Part shown: positions 9,291 to 19,348 of the stretch, in pieces | How positions within the stretch are numbered: position 1 is the stretch's first letter | Layout: each line of letters starts with the position of its first letter | Source of the DNA: Peromyscus leucopus | Taxonomy: Eukaryota; Chordata; Mammalia; Rodentia; Cricetidae | Direction of reading: 5' to 3' | Length of the DNA stretch: 64,000 bases | Assembly: GCF_004664715.2 (NCBI RefSeq) | Contig: NC_051070.1 | Location: forward strand, 72,358,200 to 72,422,199 | Program-made: the position numbers and the translations under genes | The notes under the pieces: generated by a model | The model's database searches: none | The model's input: the letters and a program-made list of their open reading frames with translations, nothing else | Told to the model about the DNA's origin: nothing

Positions 9291-9865
9291 GAATTTTTCC
9301 GCTTATATAGAACAAGAAAGAATTTAGTAACAGGGACTGGCATAGAGTTTCCAAAACAGAAGGGCACAAAAACAAAAGTATAAATCAATAAACTAGAGTG
9401 CTAAACCAATAAACCCATACAGCTGCACTGACCTAATTTTTGGTAAAATCAAGTGTCAAAACCACACACTGGAGAAAAGACATTTCTTTTTTTCTTTTTT
9501 TTTAAAAGATTTATTTATTTATTATGTATATAGCATGTATGACTGCAGGCCAGAAGAGGGCATCAGGTTTCATTGCAGATGGTTGTGAGCCACCAAGTGG
9601 TTGCTGGGAATTGAACTCAGGACCTCTGGAAGAGTAGTCAGTGCTCTTAACCTCTGAGCCATCTCTCCAGCCCCAAGAAAACACATTTCTAAGAAGTGTA
9701 GCTGGGGAAACTGTATTTTCATATGCAGAAGACAAAAACCAGACTCCTGTCTCCCAGTATGTTCAAATATCAGTTCAAAGAAGTAAATGGAAGGCTTGAA
9801 ACTCTGAAGCTGGTAGAGAGAAGCACAGGAAAACATTTTAACATATGCACATTAAGGTAAGTAAG
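9291..9865 (+). mobile_element. Old L1 ORF2 fragment, interrupted by a B2
   Basis: Segments near 9395-9480 and 9677-9840 follow L1 ORF2 3' sequence (GGAGAAAAGACAT, ATGCAGAAGAC, CTTGAAACTCTGAAGC). Frames are broken. A B2 lies between the two parts. Confidence 0.6.
9495..9676 (-). mobile_element. B2 SINE
   Basis: Complete minus-strand B2 from the TTTATTTATTTATTA tail to GAGCCATCTCTCCAGCCCC. Flanks share ACATTTCT. Confidence 0.92.
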
Positions 9866-10045
9866 AGGATGAGCTGGCTCCTGTGCAAGGGTGCTGGCCT
9901 CCAACTCTGGTGCCCCAAGTTCAAATCCCGGAAACCACACAGTGGATGGAGAGAAGTAACGAAGAAGGCTGTCTCTGACCTCTGTGCACGCATCTTGCCA
10001 TTCACCACTGACACACACATACAAAATAAGTAAAAGGAATAAAAA
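9857..10045 (+). mobile_element. B3/B4-type SINE
   Basis: GAGGATGAGCTGGCTCCTGTGC, AAGTTCAAATCCCGG (B-box-like) and TCTGACCTCTGTGCACGC are in SINE order, ending in an A-rich tail. Confidence 0.6.
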
Positions 10046-10059
10046 GAGTTCACATAACT

Positions 10060-10290
10060 CTACATAATCTCTTCAAGAAAATACTAAGACAGAAAACTTT
10101 CAAACTTCTGTATGCTGCCAATGTTATAAAGATCCCAACCAAAAGATACAGACAGCATTAAAAAAATTCCTCATGAATCTAGACAGGAAATTTTCAACAA
10201 AATGTTACTAAATCTTATCCAGCCATGTACAGAAATGCTTGCATGAACAATAAATGGATTTGATTTTGACAGTGTGAGATTTTTGGAATA
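10060..10290 (+). mobile_element. Old L1 fragment
   Basis: AT-rich sequence with L1 ORF2-like phrases (TTTTCAACAAAATGTTAC, AATCTTATCCAGC). Highly diverged; limits approximate. Confidence 0.4.
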
Positions 10291-10622
10291 TTTGGAAAGT
10301 GCTCCAGTTTCAATTCGGTTGCCGTGACTAAATATACCGACTAAAGCAAGATAGGAGAGTGGACTGATTAGTTTTGGTGGGGCTCTTGTTCGTCATTTTT
10401 TATTTTTTGTTTTGTTTTGTCTTGTTTCGTTTTGTCAGCTTGGTACAAGCCTGGATCGTCTGGGAAGAGAAAACTTCCATGGAGAAAATGTCTCCATCAG
10501 ATTGGTTGATAAGCAAGTCTATGGTGGTATTTTCTTGATCCGTGACTGTGGGAGGGCCCAGCCTACGGTGGGTGGTGCCGTCCATGGGCAGGTGGTCCTA
10601 GGTAGTATAAGAAAACAGGCTG

Positions 10623-10936
10623 GGCGGTGATGGTGGTGGTGGTGGTGGTGGTGGTGGTGGCGGTGGTGGTGGTGGTGGTGGTGGCGGTGGTGGTGGTGGT
10701 GGTGGTGGCGGTGGTGGTGGCGCACGCCTTTAATCCCAGCACTTGGGAGCCAGAGCCAGGCTGATCTTTGTGAGTTCGAGGCCAGCCTGGGCTACGGAGC
10801 AAGATCCAGGAAAGGAGCAAAGGTACACAGAGAAACCCTGTCTCGAAAAACCAAAACCAAAACAAAACAAAACAAAACAAAACAAAAAAAAAAAAAAAAA
10901 AAAAGAAAGAAAGAAAGAAAAAGAAAAGAAAAGAAA
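10623..10936 (+). mobile_element. B1 SINE with an internal (GGT)n expansion
   Basis: The target duplication AAGAAAACAGGCTG is perfect at 10609-10622 and 10937-10950. The usual short GGTGGTGG near the B1 5' end is expanded to about 95 bp. The tail is A-rich with AAAC and AAAG repeats. Confidence 0.93.
10627..10720. repeat. (GGT)n with GGC interruptions
   Basis: Triplet array inside the B1 head, interrupted by GGC at regular places. A minus-strand reading gives a poly-His open frame that is an artefact. Confidence 0.95.
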
Positions 10937-11286
10937 AAGAAAACAGGCTGAGTAAGCTATGAGGAGGAAGCCAGTAAGCAGCATTCCTCCATGGCCTCTG
11001 CTTCAGCCCCTGCCTCCAGGTTCCTGCCCTGACTTCTTTTCATAGTGAACTATACAACCATGAGTTAATATAAACCCTCTTGTCTCCAACTAGCTTTTGG
11101 TTATGGTGTTCTATCACAGTAATAGGAACCACAACTAAAACGGGGAAAACATTTATTTAACTCACAATTCCAAGCGAGGGTTCATTCTTTCAGGGAAAGG
11201 GTGTTAGGAGCCTGAGAGCTGGTCACATTGTGGCCATCTATGAGTCTTAGTTGGGTTCATTTTTCTCTTCTGATTAAAGAAAGATT

Positions 11287-11402
11287 TAAGCCAGGTGTAG
11301 TGGCGCATGCCTTCAGGTGGATCTCTGTGAGTTCTAGTCCAGTCTGGTCTACAGAGTGAGTTCTAGCCAGGGCTGTTACACAGAGAAACCCTGTCTGGTA
11401 GT
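11287..11402 (+). mobile_element. B1 SINE with internal deletion
   Basis: AGCCAGGTGTAGTGGCGCATGC joins directly to GGTGGATCTCTGTGAG; the CCCAGCACT segment is missing. Ends AGAAACCCTGTCTGG. Confidence 0.85.
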
Positions 11403-11628
11403 GGGAGAGGTCGAGGTGGAAAAAAAGAAAGAATTAAAGACAGTAAAAGTGTCAGACTTAGAAGCCAGTTACAGGTAACAAACTTTATTCAAAGTGGATA
11501 GTCGCTGCTCTTTTTTGAAGGGAAATGGAGGAGGAGGGGACCCGGGGAAGAGGGGAGGTGGGGGGGAGGGGAAACTGCAGTCGGGATGCAGTATGAGAAA
11601 AGAATTTTAAAAAAGTGAATAGGAGGGT

Positions 11629-11789
11629 CTGGAGAGACGGCTCAGAGGTTAAGAGCACCGACTGCTCTTCCAGAGGACCCGGGCTCAGTTCCCAGCAACC
11701 ACATGGTGGCTCACAGCCATCTGTAATGAGATCTGGTGCCCTCTTCTGTGTACATAATAAATAAATAAATAAATCTTTAAAAAAAAAAG
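11629..11789 (+). mobile_element. B2 SINE
   Basis: From GGTCTGGAGAGACGGCTCAG to CATAATAAATAAATAAATC and an A run. AAGTGAATAGGA flanks it on both sides. Confidence 0.93.
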
Positions 11790-11869
11790 TGAATAGGAAC
11801 ATGCACAGTGGACATGGGCCCCCTACACACACATCACAGAGAAACACACACAGAGACTCACACAGTGAG

Positions 11870-11872
<3 letters not shown>

Positions 11873-11917
<45 letters not shown>
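11873..11917. repeat. (CA)n microsatellite
   Basis: Uninterrupted CA dinucleotides. Confidence 0.95.
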
Positions 11918-11919
<2 letters not shown>

Positions 11920-11987
11920 ATGCAAACATACACAGATATACACAGGTGCACACACACTTTAAAACTTTTCTTCCTGTCACCTTGTAT

Positions 11988-12105
11988 TGCCTCTCCTCTT
12001 CCTCCCTCCCTCTCTCCCTCCCTCCCTCCCTTCCTTCCTCCCTCTCTCCCTCTCTCCATCCTTCTCTTCCTTTCTCTTCTCCCTTCCTTCCCCCCCCCTT
12101 TCTTT
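11988..12105. repeat. Pyrimidine-rich tract (CCCT/CTTC)
   Basis: Nearly pure C/T on the + strand, a polypurine-polypyrimidine stretch. Confidence 0.9.
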
Positions 12106-12109
12106 CTGA

Positions 12110-12655
12110 AACAGTATCTCGTGTAACCTATACCGATTGTCCCTGGGGCTCAGGTAAGCTTGGTCCTCTTAGTCTTGACATGGCCTACTTAACTGCCATC
12201 TGTCCGTCCATCTGCTCACCCATTTGGAGCTGAGTGCCCTGTTCTTCTTTCCATGTCAGACCTGGGCTATGGAAGGAAAAATTGGCAGTTTCAGAAAATT
12301 GTGATCAGCTTCAGAACGAAAAACTAAAACTTGATTTATCCTGCTCCTTCCCTGGCAAAATGTAATGATAATCTTGGCTCACTGCTGTCTGCCAACTAGA
12401 GAAGGAACTGAAGTCATCAGACACCAAGACACAGACCCCAGCTGAGAAAGACCTCGGCTGTGAGCTTCATGGGAACGAGCAGAACATTTTCTTACCTGCA
12501 TAATAGAGGGTAGTCTCGGTGTGCTCTCTAGTTGAATGTTAATTATATCACATGCTCTTTTTGTTTCTTGTTAATTGTTTGAGGTAATTACTGATTGAAT
12601 GTTATTGGTCATGACTCATTCTGTTTGTCTGACAGCCTGTGTCTACGGTGATTGC
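12110..12655. other. No recognised feature
   Basis: Unassigned; short B1-like wording near 12108-12160 is too weak to call. Confidence 0.4.
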
Positions 12656-12660
12656 TGATT

Positions 12661-12867
12661 GTATGTGCGTGCGTGTGTGTGCGCGTGTGTGTGCGCATGT
12701 GTGTGTGCGCACGCGCGCGTGTGTGCATGTGCATGGTGTGTGTGTGTGTGGTGTGTGTGTGGTGTGTGTTTGTGCGTGTGTGGGTGTGCATGTGTGTGTG
12801 TGTGTGTGGTGTGTGGTGTGTGTGTGTGGTGCGTGTGCACGTGTGTGTGTGTGTGTGTGTGTGTGTA
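12661..12867. repeat. Imperfect (GT)n/(GTGC) repeat
   Basis: About 200 bp of GT-rich sequence with GC and GGT interruptions, alternating purine-pyrimidine. The several long Val/Cys or His/Thr open frames here are artefacts. Confidence 0.95.
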
Positions 12868-12952
12868 AGCATCCCTAAGACTACAACAGAGAGGCTTTTT
12901 CTTCTCAGTCTATTTTTTTTCTGTTTATGTTGCTACTTCTTTCTTTCTTTTT

Positions 12953-13105
12953 AGCAGTTTATCTTTATTTTATGTGTACTGGTGTTTGCCTACATGTATG
13001 TCTACATGAGGGTGCCAGATCCCCTGGAACTGGAGTTATAGACAATTGTGAGCTGCCATCTGGGTGATGGAAATTGAACCCGGGTTCTCTAGAAAAGCAA
13101 CCTAA
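12953..13105 (-). mobile_element. B2/B3-type SINE, old
   Basis: GGGTGCCAGATCCCCTGGAAC, GGAGTTATAGACAATTGTGAG and ATTGAACCCGGGTTCTCT are in the usual order. Confidence 0.75.
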
Positions 13106-13217
13106 GAAAACACGTTAGTTAAAATTATTTCAAGCCAGTCATAGCTGAAATACAGATAATTAGCAGATAATGCTAATTGTAAAACTGGCTTGGAACTAAG
13201 AATAAGGTGTTCAGAAG

Positions 13218-13218
<1 letters not shown>

Positions 13219-13251
<33 letters not shown>

Positions 13252-13312
13252 GTGTGTGTATATGTGTGTGTGTATGTGTGTGTGTGTGTGTGTGTGCCTG
13301 CGCACACACACG
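13219..13312. repeat. (ATT)n then (GT)n compound microsatellite
   Basis: ATT triplets run to about 13249, followed by GT dinucleotides. Confidence 0.95.
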
Positions 13313-13478
13313 CGCACACATTCGTGCATGTGCATGCATCAACTAAATACATAGGGAGGTCAGAGGAGATATTTATTCCATTAGTTCTCTCCCACTTTTA
13401 CGTGTGTTCTAGGGGTCAAACTTGGGTCACCAGGCTTGCAAGGCAAGTTCATTTATCCACTGCAACATCTTCCTATCC
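13313..13478 (-). mobile_element. B3-type SINE, old
   Basis: GGAGGTCAGAGGAGAT, then CTAGGGGTCAAACTTGGGTC, ACCAGGCTTGCAAGGCAAGT match the B3 order with decay. Confidence 0.65.
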
Positions 13479-13487
13479 CTAAGACTT

Positions 13488-13628
13488 AATTTTTTTTTGA
13501 TAGGGTATCACACTATCTTAACTTAACCTGGAACATACAGAGTAGCCCAGGCTGGCCTTGAACTCTCATCCTCCTGCATTAGTCCTCCAAGTCTTAACAT
13601 TATAGGCATGTGCCATTGTGTCTGGCTA
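13488..13628 (-). mobile_element. B1/PB1 SINE, old
   Basis: Minus-strand B1: T tract, CAGGCTGGCCTTGAACTCTC, CTCCTGCATTAG, ATTATAGGCATGTGCCA. Confidence 0.75.
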
Positions 13629-13704
13629 AAGGAGACAGTTTAAAATCCAAGTAGAGCTGGGTATGGTAGTACATGCTGGAAACCAGGAGAAGCCAGAACA
13701 GAGA

Positions 13705-13857
13705 TTTTTTTTTTTTCTGAGACAAGGTTTCTCTGTGTAGCCCTGACTGTCCTGGAACTCACTCTGTAGACCAGGCTGGCCTCAAACTCAGAGATCTGCC
13801 TGCCTCTGCCTCCCCAGTGCTGGAGTTAAAGGCACAAGTATGCCACTACTGCCTGGA
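13705..13857 (-). mobile_element. B1 SINE
   Basis: T tract, GAGACAAGGTTTCTCTGTGT, CCAGGCTGGCCTCAAACTC and AGTGCTGGAGTTAAAGGCAC. A short + strand B1 start lies just before it (13655-13700). Confidence 0.92.
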
Positions 13858-14365
13858 TCTACAGAGGACATTTTTAAATGTCCAACTCAAAATTCACCAG
13901 AATCTCTTTAAGGGCTCAAAAGAGCCTCCATCATTGGCTTCTGCTCACCCCGGACCCACTCTTTGGTCTCTATGGTTGTTCTTTGGAGTGATGACCTAGG
14001 ATCTGCTTTCAGGCCCTTTGACAGCTGTGGGGTTGGGGTGGGGTGTGAAAGGCTATAATCAGTGTGAGGTCTCTCCCAGCTGGCTTCTGGATAAGGAGAG
14101 AAAAGGACATAGCCATCATTTAATTTTTAGGTTTCACCAGTAGTGGGCCTGACTCTCTTGGCTGTAGGTAGGTGCTGCAGAGAGCCCAGGTCCTAAGCCT
14201 TATATCTGAACAGCATTTTTCTTATCTGGAAAAAGATCATTAGTGATGAATAGTTATCCAAACAGCATCTCATATGGGTTTAAGCTTAATGTCTAGGGAG
14301 TGTGATCCTGTTGAGGAAACATACTCACCATTTTTGTCTTTGATTATACTTTCCTGTGTGTTGAA
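13858..14365. other. No recognised feature
   Basis: Apparently unique sequence; no coding signal. Confidence 0.45.
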
Positions 14366-14912
14366 GACTATTAGTCAGGGTCCTCTAGAGTAACAGAACT
14401 TATAGAATTAATCTCTCTATGTATAGAGAAAGGGGATTTATTAGAATTTTTTTACAGGCTGTGGTCCAGCTAATCCAACAATGGCTGCCTATGAATGGAA
14501 AGTCCAAGTTGTTCAATCCACTGGGCTGGATGTCTCAGCTGATCTTCACTATATACTGAGGTCTTGACAAAGTAGGCTCTAATGCCAGTGAAGAAATGGA
14601 CTTGCTAGCAAGGCAAAAGCAAGCAGACAAAGAGCAAAAACTCCTTTTTCTGTGTTCTTATACAGACTTCCAGCAGGCGGCATGGCCCAGATTTGAGGCG
14701 GGCCTTCCCACTTCAAAAATCTAGATTAAAGATGTGTCTTCCTACCCTAAAGATCTGGATTAAAGGAGTCTGTTCCCTCAAAAATCCAGATTAGAACTGG
14801 ATCTTCCCACTTCAAATTAAGCAAAAATCCCCCCATAGATGTGCCTCAGTTTTGGGTTTTAGTTAATTCCAGATGTAGTCAAGTTGACAACTAGGAATAG
14901 CCATCATGAAGA
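14366..14912 (-). mobile_element. Rodent LTR-like repeat (MaLR-type), minus strand
   Basis: TAGTCAGGGTCCTCTAGAG on the left and GTCAAGTTGACAACTAGGAAT on the right are the two ends of a common rodent LTR in reverse. Repeated AGATTAAAG/TGGATTAAAG units occur at 14720-14810 and a reverse poly(A) signal near 14435. Subfamily uncertain. Confidence 0.55.
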
Positions 14913-14935
14913 CAATGCAGGCAGCTGAAATTTAT

Positions 14936-15003
14936 AGCTATATATATATCAGTAAATAGATATTTATATATTAAATATATTATGTATATAATATATACTA
15001 TGT
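14936..15003. repeat. AT-rich low-complexity tract
   Basis: TATATATA and ATTAAATATATT-type words for about 70 bp. Confidence 0.85.
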
Positions 15004-15522
15004 AGGCCAGTTTAGAATCTGATCCTTTGGGGACACTTGGGCTTGAGAGGAACTTCTGGTTCCTCTAAGTCTTTCTTTCACTAGTTGTTCCATCTATGTG
15101 AGGACAAGCCAAAATCTTGCTTGACTGTGGCCTTGCTTGAAAGCATGGAGGAAATTTTCCTTCTATGTTGACCCTCCTGTTTGTAGACTGAACACTAATT
15201 AGAGTTCATCAGGGGTGGTGTGGTGGTCCTCTATGTCCTCCAGGAACAAGAGAAGAAGACTACCCACACTTACAGGATATTTTGAGAGACGCCCCACAGT
15301 CCTCTGGGACCCAGTTAACTCTGGAGGACAAGGGGAAAATATTCTTCTTTATTAATTCCTTGAAACACATTAGTATAGATCTCTGAGCATGTTTGTTGAA
15401 CATCCAGGTCAGTTAACCAGTGTGGTACTTTTAACTACTGTGTGATATTTAGGTAAAATTGCGGTAAAAACCAAACTCTTTCAAATAAACTTTGATTAGA
15501 CATACTCCTGTCTTAGTCAGGT
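15004..15522. other. No recognised feature
   Basis: Unassigned sequence. Confidence 0.45.
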
Positions 15523-15603
15523 TTTTTCCCCCCCTGGCTTTTCAAGACAGGGTTTCTCCGTGAAGTTTTGGTGCCTGTCCTGAATCTCGATCTGTAGACC
15601 TAT
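15523..15603 (-). mobile_element. B1 3' fragment
   Basis: CAAGACAGGGTTTCTCCGTG to CGATCTGTAGACC; the 5' half of the B1 is absent. Confidence 0.8.
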
Positions 15604-15858
15604 CGAGAGACGGATATCAATATAATATACACTAAGTCTCATCTTTTACGTTCCTTTATGTAACTTGCTCAGACCTTTGTAGCTTGCTTATAGCTTTGTT
15701 CCATTTCTTATTTACATTCTGGAAAGACATCCAGCCATCTTAATCTCTATCAGTAATCAGCAAGCCCAGCTCAGCAGATGTGACTGTAATTGAGAAGTAG
15801 CAATTCTTTGGCTTAGAGGACAGCACTTTGCAACACCACCTTAATAAGAGAAAGCTGA

Positions 15859-16028
15859 GCCGGGCGGTGGTGGTGCACGCCTTTAATCCCAGCACTCAGG
15901 AAGCAGAGGCAGGTGGATCTCTGTGAGTTCGAGGCCAGTCTGGTCTATATAGCAAGATCGAGGACAGGCATAAAACAACACAAAGAAATCCTGTCTCAAC
16001 CCCCCCCCCCAAAAAAAAAAAAAAGAAA
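15859..16028 (+). mobile_element. B1 SINE with 13-bp duplication
   Basis: Begins GCCGGGCGGTGGTGG; the tail starts with a C run of about 11 and then A. AAGAGAAAGCTGA flanks it at 15846-15858 and 16029-16041. Confidence 0.95.
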
Positions 16029-16089
16029 AAGAGAAAGCTGAATCCAGAATACATACATAGGATGATGTAATAAATTGATATCACCTAAG

Positions 16090-16163
16090 GGGGTTGGGGA
16101 TTTAGCTCAGTGGTAGAGCGTTTGCCTAGCAAGCACAAGGCCCTGGGTTCAGTCCTCAGCTTC

Positions 16164-16191
<28 letters not shown>
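16090..16191 (+). mobile_element. ID SINE (tRNA-Ala/BC1 type), young
   Basis: GGGTTGGGGATTTAGCTCAG, a Pol III A box, and GGTTCAGTCCTC, a B box, followed by about 27 A. ATCACCTAAG is perfect at 16080-16089 and 16192-16201. The tRNA-like head is not a functional tRNA gene. Confidence 0.95.
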
Positions 16192-16195
<4 letters not shown>

Positions 16196-16201
16196 CCTAA
16201 G

Positions 16202-16834
16202 TACATACTGTCAAGCTATGGGGCTTTGTAAGTTCTCTGGTAAATTTTATAGGGAACACAGACAGTTATTTTTTTCCCCTGTGTTTTATACAGTCCACAG
16301 AATGATCTGTAACTGTGATTTTTTATTTTGAATGAGTGTAAGAAGCAGACAGAGAGAAGCAGCAACACACAGTACAACATCATCATACCAGTGTTTACAA
16401 CACCCAGCAGAGCTCAGCTGTGGACGGACACTCCGTTAAAACGATAACCCTGAAGTCAGAAGGCGCTGTATCCGCCCACCCTTTTCCCCTAGTGAAAACA
16501 AAATCAAGGGTACCCAGGGCTCCAGGGGGTAGAAACAGAAGCAGAGGACCAATGTGGGGCAAAGGAGTTTCAAGAAGGGAAATAATATTCATCTAGACAA
16601 CAACAGTCTTGGAAGTTCCAGGTAGAAAAAGAGAGCATTAAGACCCAGCAGAGCCCACATCTCCAGCCTCCCGTCAAGCAGGCAGATTTCTTTTTGTCTC
16701 CAGCTGTGGTAGCTGCCCTGGGTGAGTGAGGAGACAGCTTGTCCAGCATCTGCCATCCATTCTCTGGTCCAGCTGGGGTTTCTGCTTTCCCAATTTTCCC
16801 TGGGCTGGTGTAAATTCACCCAAGCTTTCCGTTT
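16202..16834. other. No recognised feature
   Basis: Apparently unique sequence. Open frames at 16395-16592 and 16589-16912 (-) show no recognisable domain. Confidence 0.45.
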
Positions 16835-16840
16835 CAGTGT

Positions 16841-17591
16841 TGTTATGGCATCGGAAACTGGGCGCTGACACCAAGATGTTGCAAGGTAAACATTTATTTC
16901 TGGCCAGGCCAAATTTTGAGACTCCCGTGGTAGGAGAATGAAGCAGCCGAAATTAAAGACAGAGCAGCCTCTTTATAGCAGGTGAGCAAGCGATTGCCAA
17001 AGTGGAATTTTGCAGTTATTTTTATGATCCTGGGAAAGGCGCATGTTATAGGCTTATGGTCAGATAGTTATCAGAATGAAACATCTTCCGGTCAGTCAAT
17101 TCTCAGAACACATCATTAAACAATGGAAACAATTTATGACATGTAAATCACAATGTTACAGAGGAAGAACCAATCAAAAAGACAAGTTTGATCTTCAGCT
17201 TGGGACATGATTAGAGGCTGACATTGCATTAAACTAGAAAAAGGAAGAAAAATGCTGTCCCTTAATGAGTGTCAGGGCCCTTTGGTAGCTAATGCTGGAG
17301 TCACGTGGTTGGGGGAACTCTTAAGCCCCCTTTACAATCCAGTAAATATGTCATGCAAAACAGCATGTCAAAATTAAAACAAAACAAAAAGCTGCTGTGG
17401 AGGTCTGGTATTACCTCCTTAGTCTGATATAAAAAAGCATTGACCTTATCGCTTGGTAATAGAGTCCATGTTGGAGTTCCCGTTGAATATGGAAGAAACT
17501 CAAATTGATACGATTGATGTCATACAGGATTTACTAATCGATTTGCTTAGGTGACATTAAGTCACGCAAGTAGAATTCAGCTAAAGGAACA
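16841..17591 (-). mobile_element. Probable long ERV LTR, minus strand
   Basis: In + orientation it runs from TGTTATGGCATCGG to AAAGGAACA. TTCCCCCCATTCC follows at once, the reverse complement of a polypurine tract, as expected where an LTR meets its internal region. A reverse poly(A)-like ACATTTATTT lies near 16889 and a reverse TATA-like TTTATAGC near 16972. The right boundary rests mainly on the polypurine-like motif. Confidence 0.5.
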
Positions 17592-18160
17592 TTCCCCCCA
17601 TTCCGTACCCCAAAGAAAAGTAACATGCCAACTAGGCCTGTTAGAGACAAGGGAAATTTAGGATGATAGGACATAAATGTTCATTCACCAGGCTTGATCA
17701 GCCATAGACCCATCTCAAACACGTATCTCTAACAGGCAGCTCAGATGGGGCAGTGTAGGGGCACAGCCATCATTAAGTCCTATCTGCCATTAGGTAACCT
17801 GTTCTCTTTTCAGGAAAAACATAATTCTGCCAGGTTTGCAAGATGACCCTGGCTGGTAATTATTCAACAAACAAAACCCAGCACTATTGTACTTAAAATA
17901 ATTCTGGCAATATATAATATCTTTGCTGTGTAAATCTCCAACCTACCTGAGAGGTCAGACCTGCTATCTCCTGTCTCTGTTTAAATTGTTTGGTGTGTAA
18001 CCTGGGGCCAGGACCTGAAGAAGGTTTAAAGATGTCAGCATATGTAAAATTTATAAGCTTAACGTGTGTATAAACTAGTGAAATCTTCTTTTGGGGGCCA
18101 ATTCTTATTTGGGCCTGAGCCCCAGTTAGCTAGGTACTTCAGTACAGAAGTTTTCCTTCT
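17592..18160 (-). mobile_element. Possible ERV internal remnant
   Basis: AT-rich, non-coding sequence directly beyond the polypurine-like motif. No gag, pol or env frame is visible, so the assignment rests on position. Confidence 0.3.
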
Positions 18161-18199
18161 TTAATCTCTAAATGTGCAGAGTGATTTCTCACTAGGGAG

Positions 18200-19085
18200 G
18201 CAGATTACTTCTAGAACACGATGGGTCTCCCATTTCCATGATTCCATTCGCCATCCAGGAAAGTGAATTAAAAAGGAAAAAAAAAAAAATTGGGAGACTA
18301 GGTTTGGGACCTGGGACCTGTGATTCAGTGCCTGTGGTGCAGGAAGTTGTAGGGTGGGGCAGAGGGCTAAATGGGACTGGAAAGTTGGTGTTGCCCTTCT
18401 GATCCATGCAATGTGGTTACATTTACCAAGATGACAGTAAAGTCACATGATTGTCACCATTCTGATGTCACTAACCAAGATGGAGGTCAAGTCACAGGGC
18501 TGTTGCCATCTTGATGACATCATTTACTAAGGGTGGCCAATTCATATGACTGTTTCCATCTTGATGAGGTCATTAGCCAAGATGGCAGCAAAGCAACATG
18601 GTTACTTTTTGCTTGTGGTGAACTGAGCGCCATGATAAAATGAGCCTTCCCCCCATGGGCACACGTGTCTCTGTGGGATCCATGCATCTCTGTAGAGGGC
18701 ACAAGGTCTTTGTGCTTACGGATAAGCATTAAGTGTTAAGATTCTCCACTCCTCCAGCTGCATGACTACATATGTGCAGTCCAGTAGCCAAGCAAGGGGT
18801 CTTACATATTACATCATCCACGTGCTGAGTGATGGTGTAATGCATGCAGCGTGGTCACACAGTCTGCGTGTGCGTGGCGCGTAGCTCCATAAGCGCACAG
18901 GCACATGTGCAGGAGAATCCTTAAAATGCTGGTCGCAGACTCCTCCTCTCTCTTCTGCTCTCTTCTCCTCCCGCTTCTGCATGTGTCCTTCACTGGCCTG
19001 GTCACTCACTTCTGTCCCCCGCCTTCTAATAAAGCTCTGATACTGGGTTTTGTTGCGCCTCATGACCTTTCTTGCACCGTAACAG
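18200..19085 (+). mobile_element. LTR-like element with tandem repeats
   Basis: Contains a block of about 50-bp repeats (18424-18605), a pyrimidine-rich stretch near 18944-18980, AATAAAGCTCTGATACTGGG at 19028 and an end CACCGTAACA. The 5' end could not be fixed and no target duplication was found. Confidence 0.5.
18424..18605. repeat. About 50-bp tandem repeat, 3.5 copies
   Basis: Units begin near 18425, 18474, 18525 and 18575 with ACCAAGATGG-type words and end in GCCATCTTGATGACATCA-type words. Confidence 0.8.
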
Positions 19086-19197
19086 TGCTGCTTATTTAAA
19101 ACCAACACTAAGGAAACCAGGACTGTTAAACACGCAGGGTTGTCTCTTCAATGGAAGAGACCTGTTCATGCCTGGAAAGCTGGGAAAGGATGTTCCT

Positions 19198-19348
19198 GTT
19201 TTTAGCTTTTCAAGACAGAGTTTCTCTGTGTAGCTTTAGCTATCCTGGAGCTTGCTCTGCAGACCAGCCTGGCCTCCAACTCAGAGATCCACCTGGCTCT
19301 GCCTCCCCAGTGCTGAGATGAAAGGCATGTATTACTGCCACCCAGCTA
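19198..19348 (-). mobile_element. B1 SINE
   Basis: CAAGACAGAGTTTCTCTGTG, CAGACCAGCCTGGCCTCC, AGTGCTGAGATGAAAGGCAT, minus strand. Confidence 0.9.

Larger units (their letters stand above)
10387..11139 (+). mobile_element. MaLR LTR (MT/ORR1 group), interrupted by B1
   Basis: Carries the rodent MaLR pattern: GTCAGCTTGGTACAAGC, GGAGGGCCCAGCC, a TATA-like region before AAGAAAACAGGCTG, ATGGCCTCTGCTTCAG, ATAAACCCT and a terminal AACCACAACTAAAA. Two other copies are at 54260-54825 (-) and 63332-63824 (+). The B1 at 10623-10936 splits it. Confidence 0.7.

Noticed and set aside
10519..10880. Poly-His and poly-Thr frames
   Set aside because: Translations of the (GGT)n array inside a B1.
11485..12233. 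Open frames of 141-156 codons on both strands
   Set aside because: B2, (CA)n and pyrimidine tract explain them.
16090..16164. tRNA gene
   Set aside because: The tRNA-like head with A tail and target duplication is an ID SINE.
18424..18605. CRISPR-like repeat array
   Set aside because: Units are directly adjacent, variable and in a mammalian LTR; no spacers.
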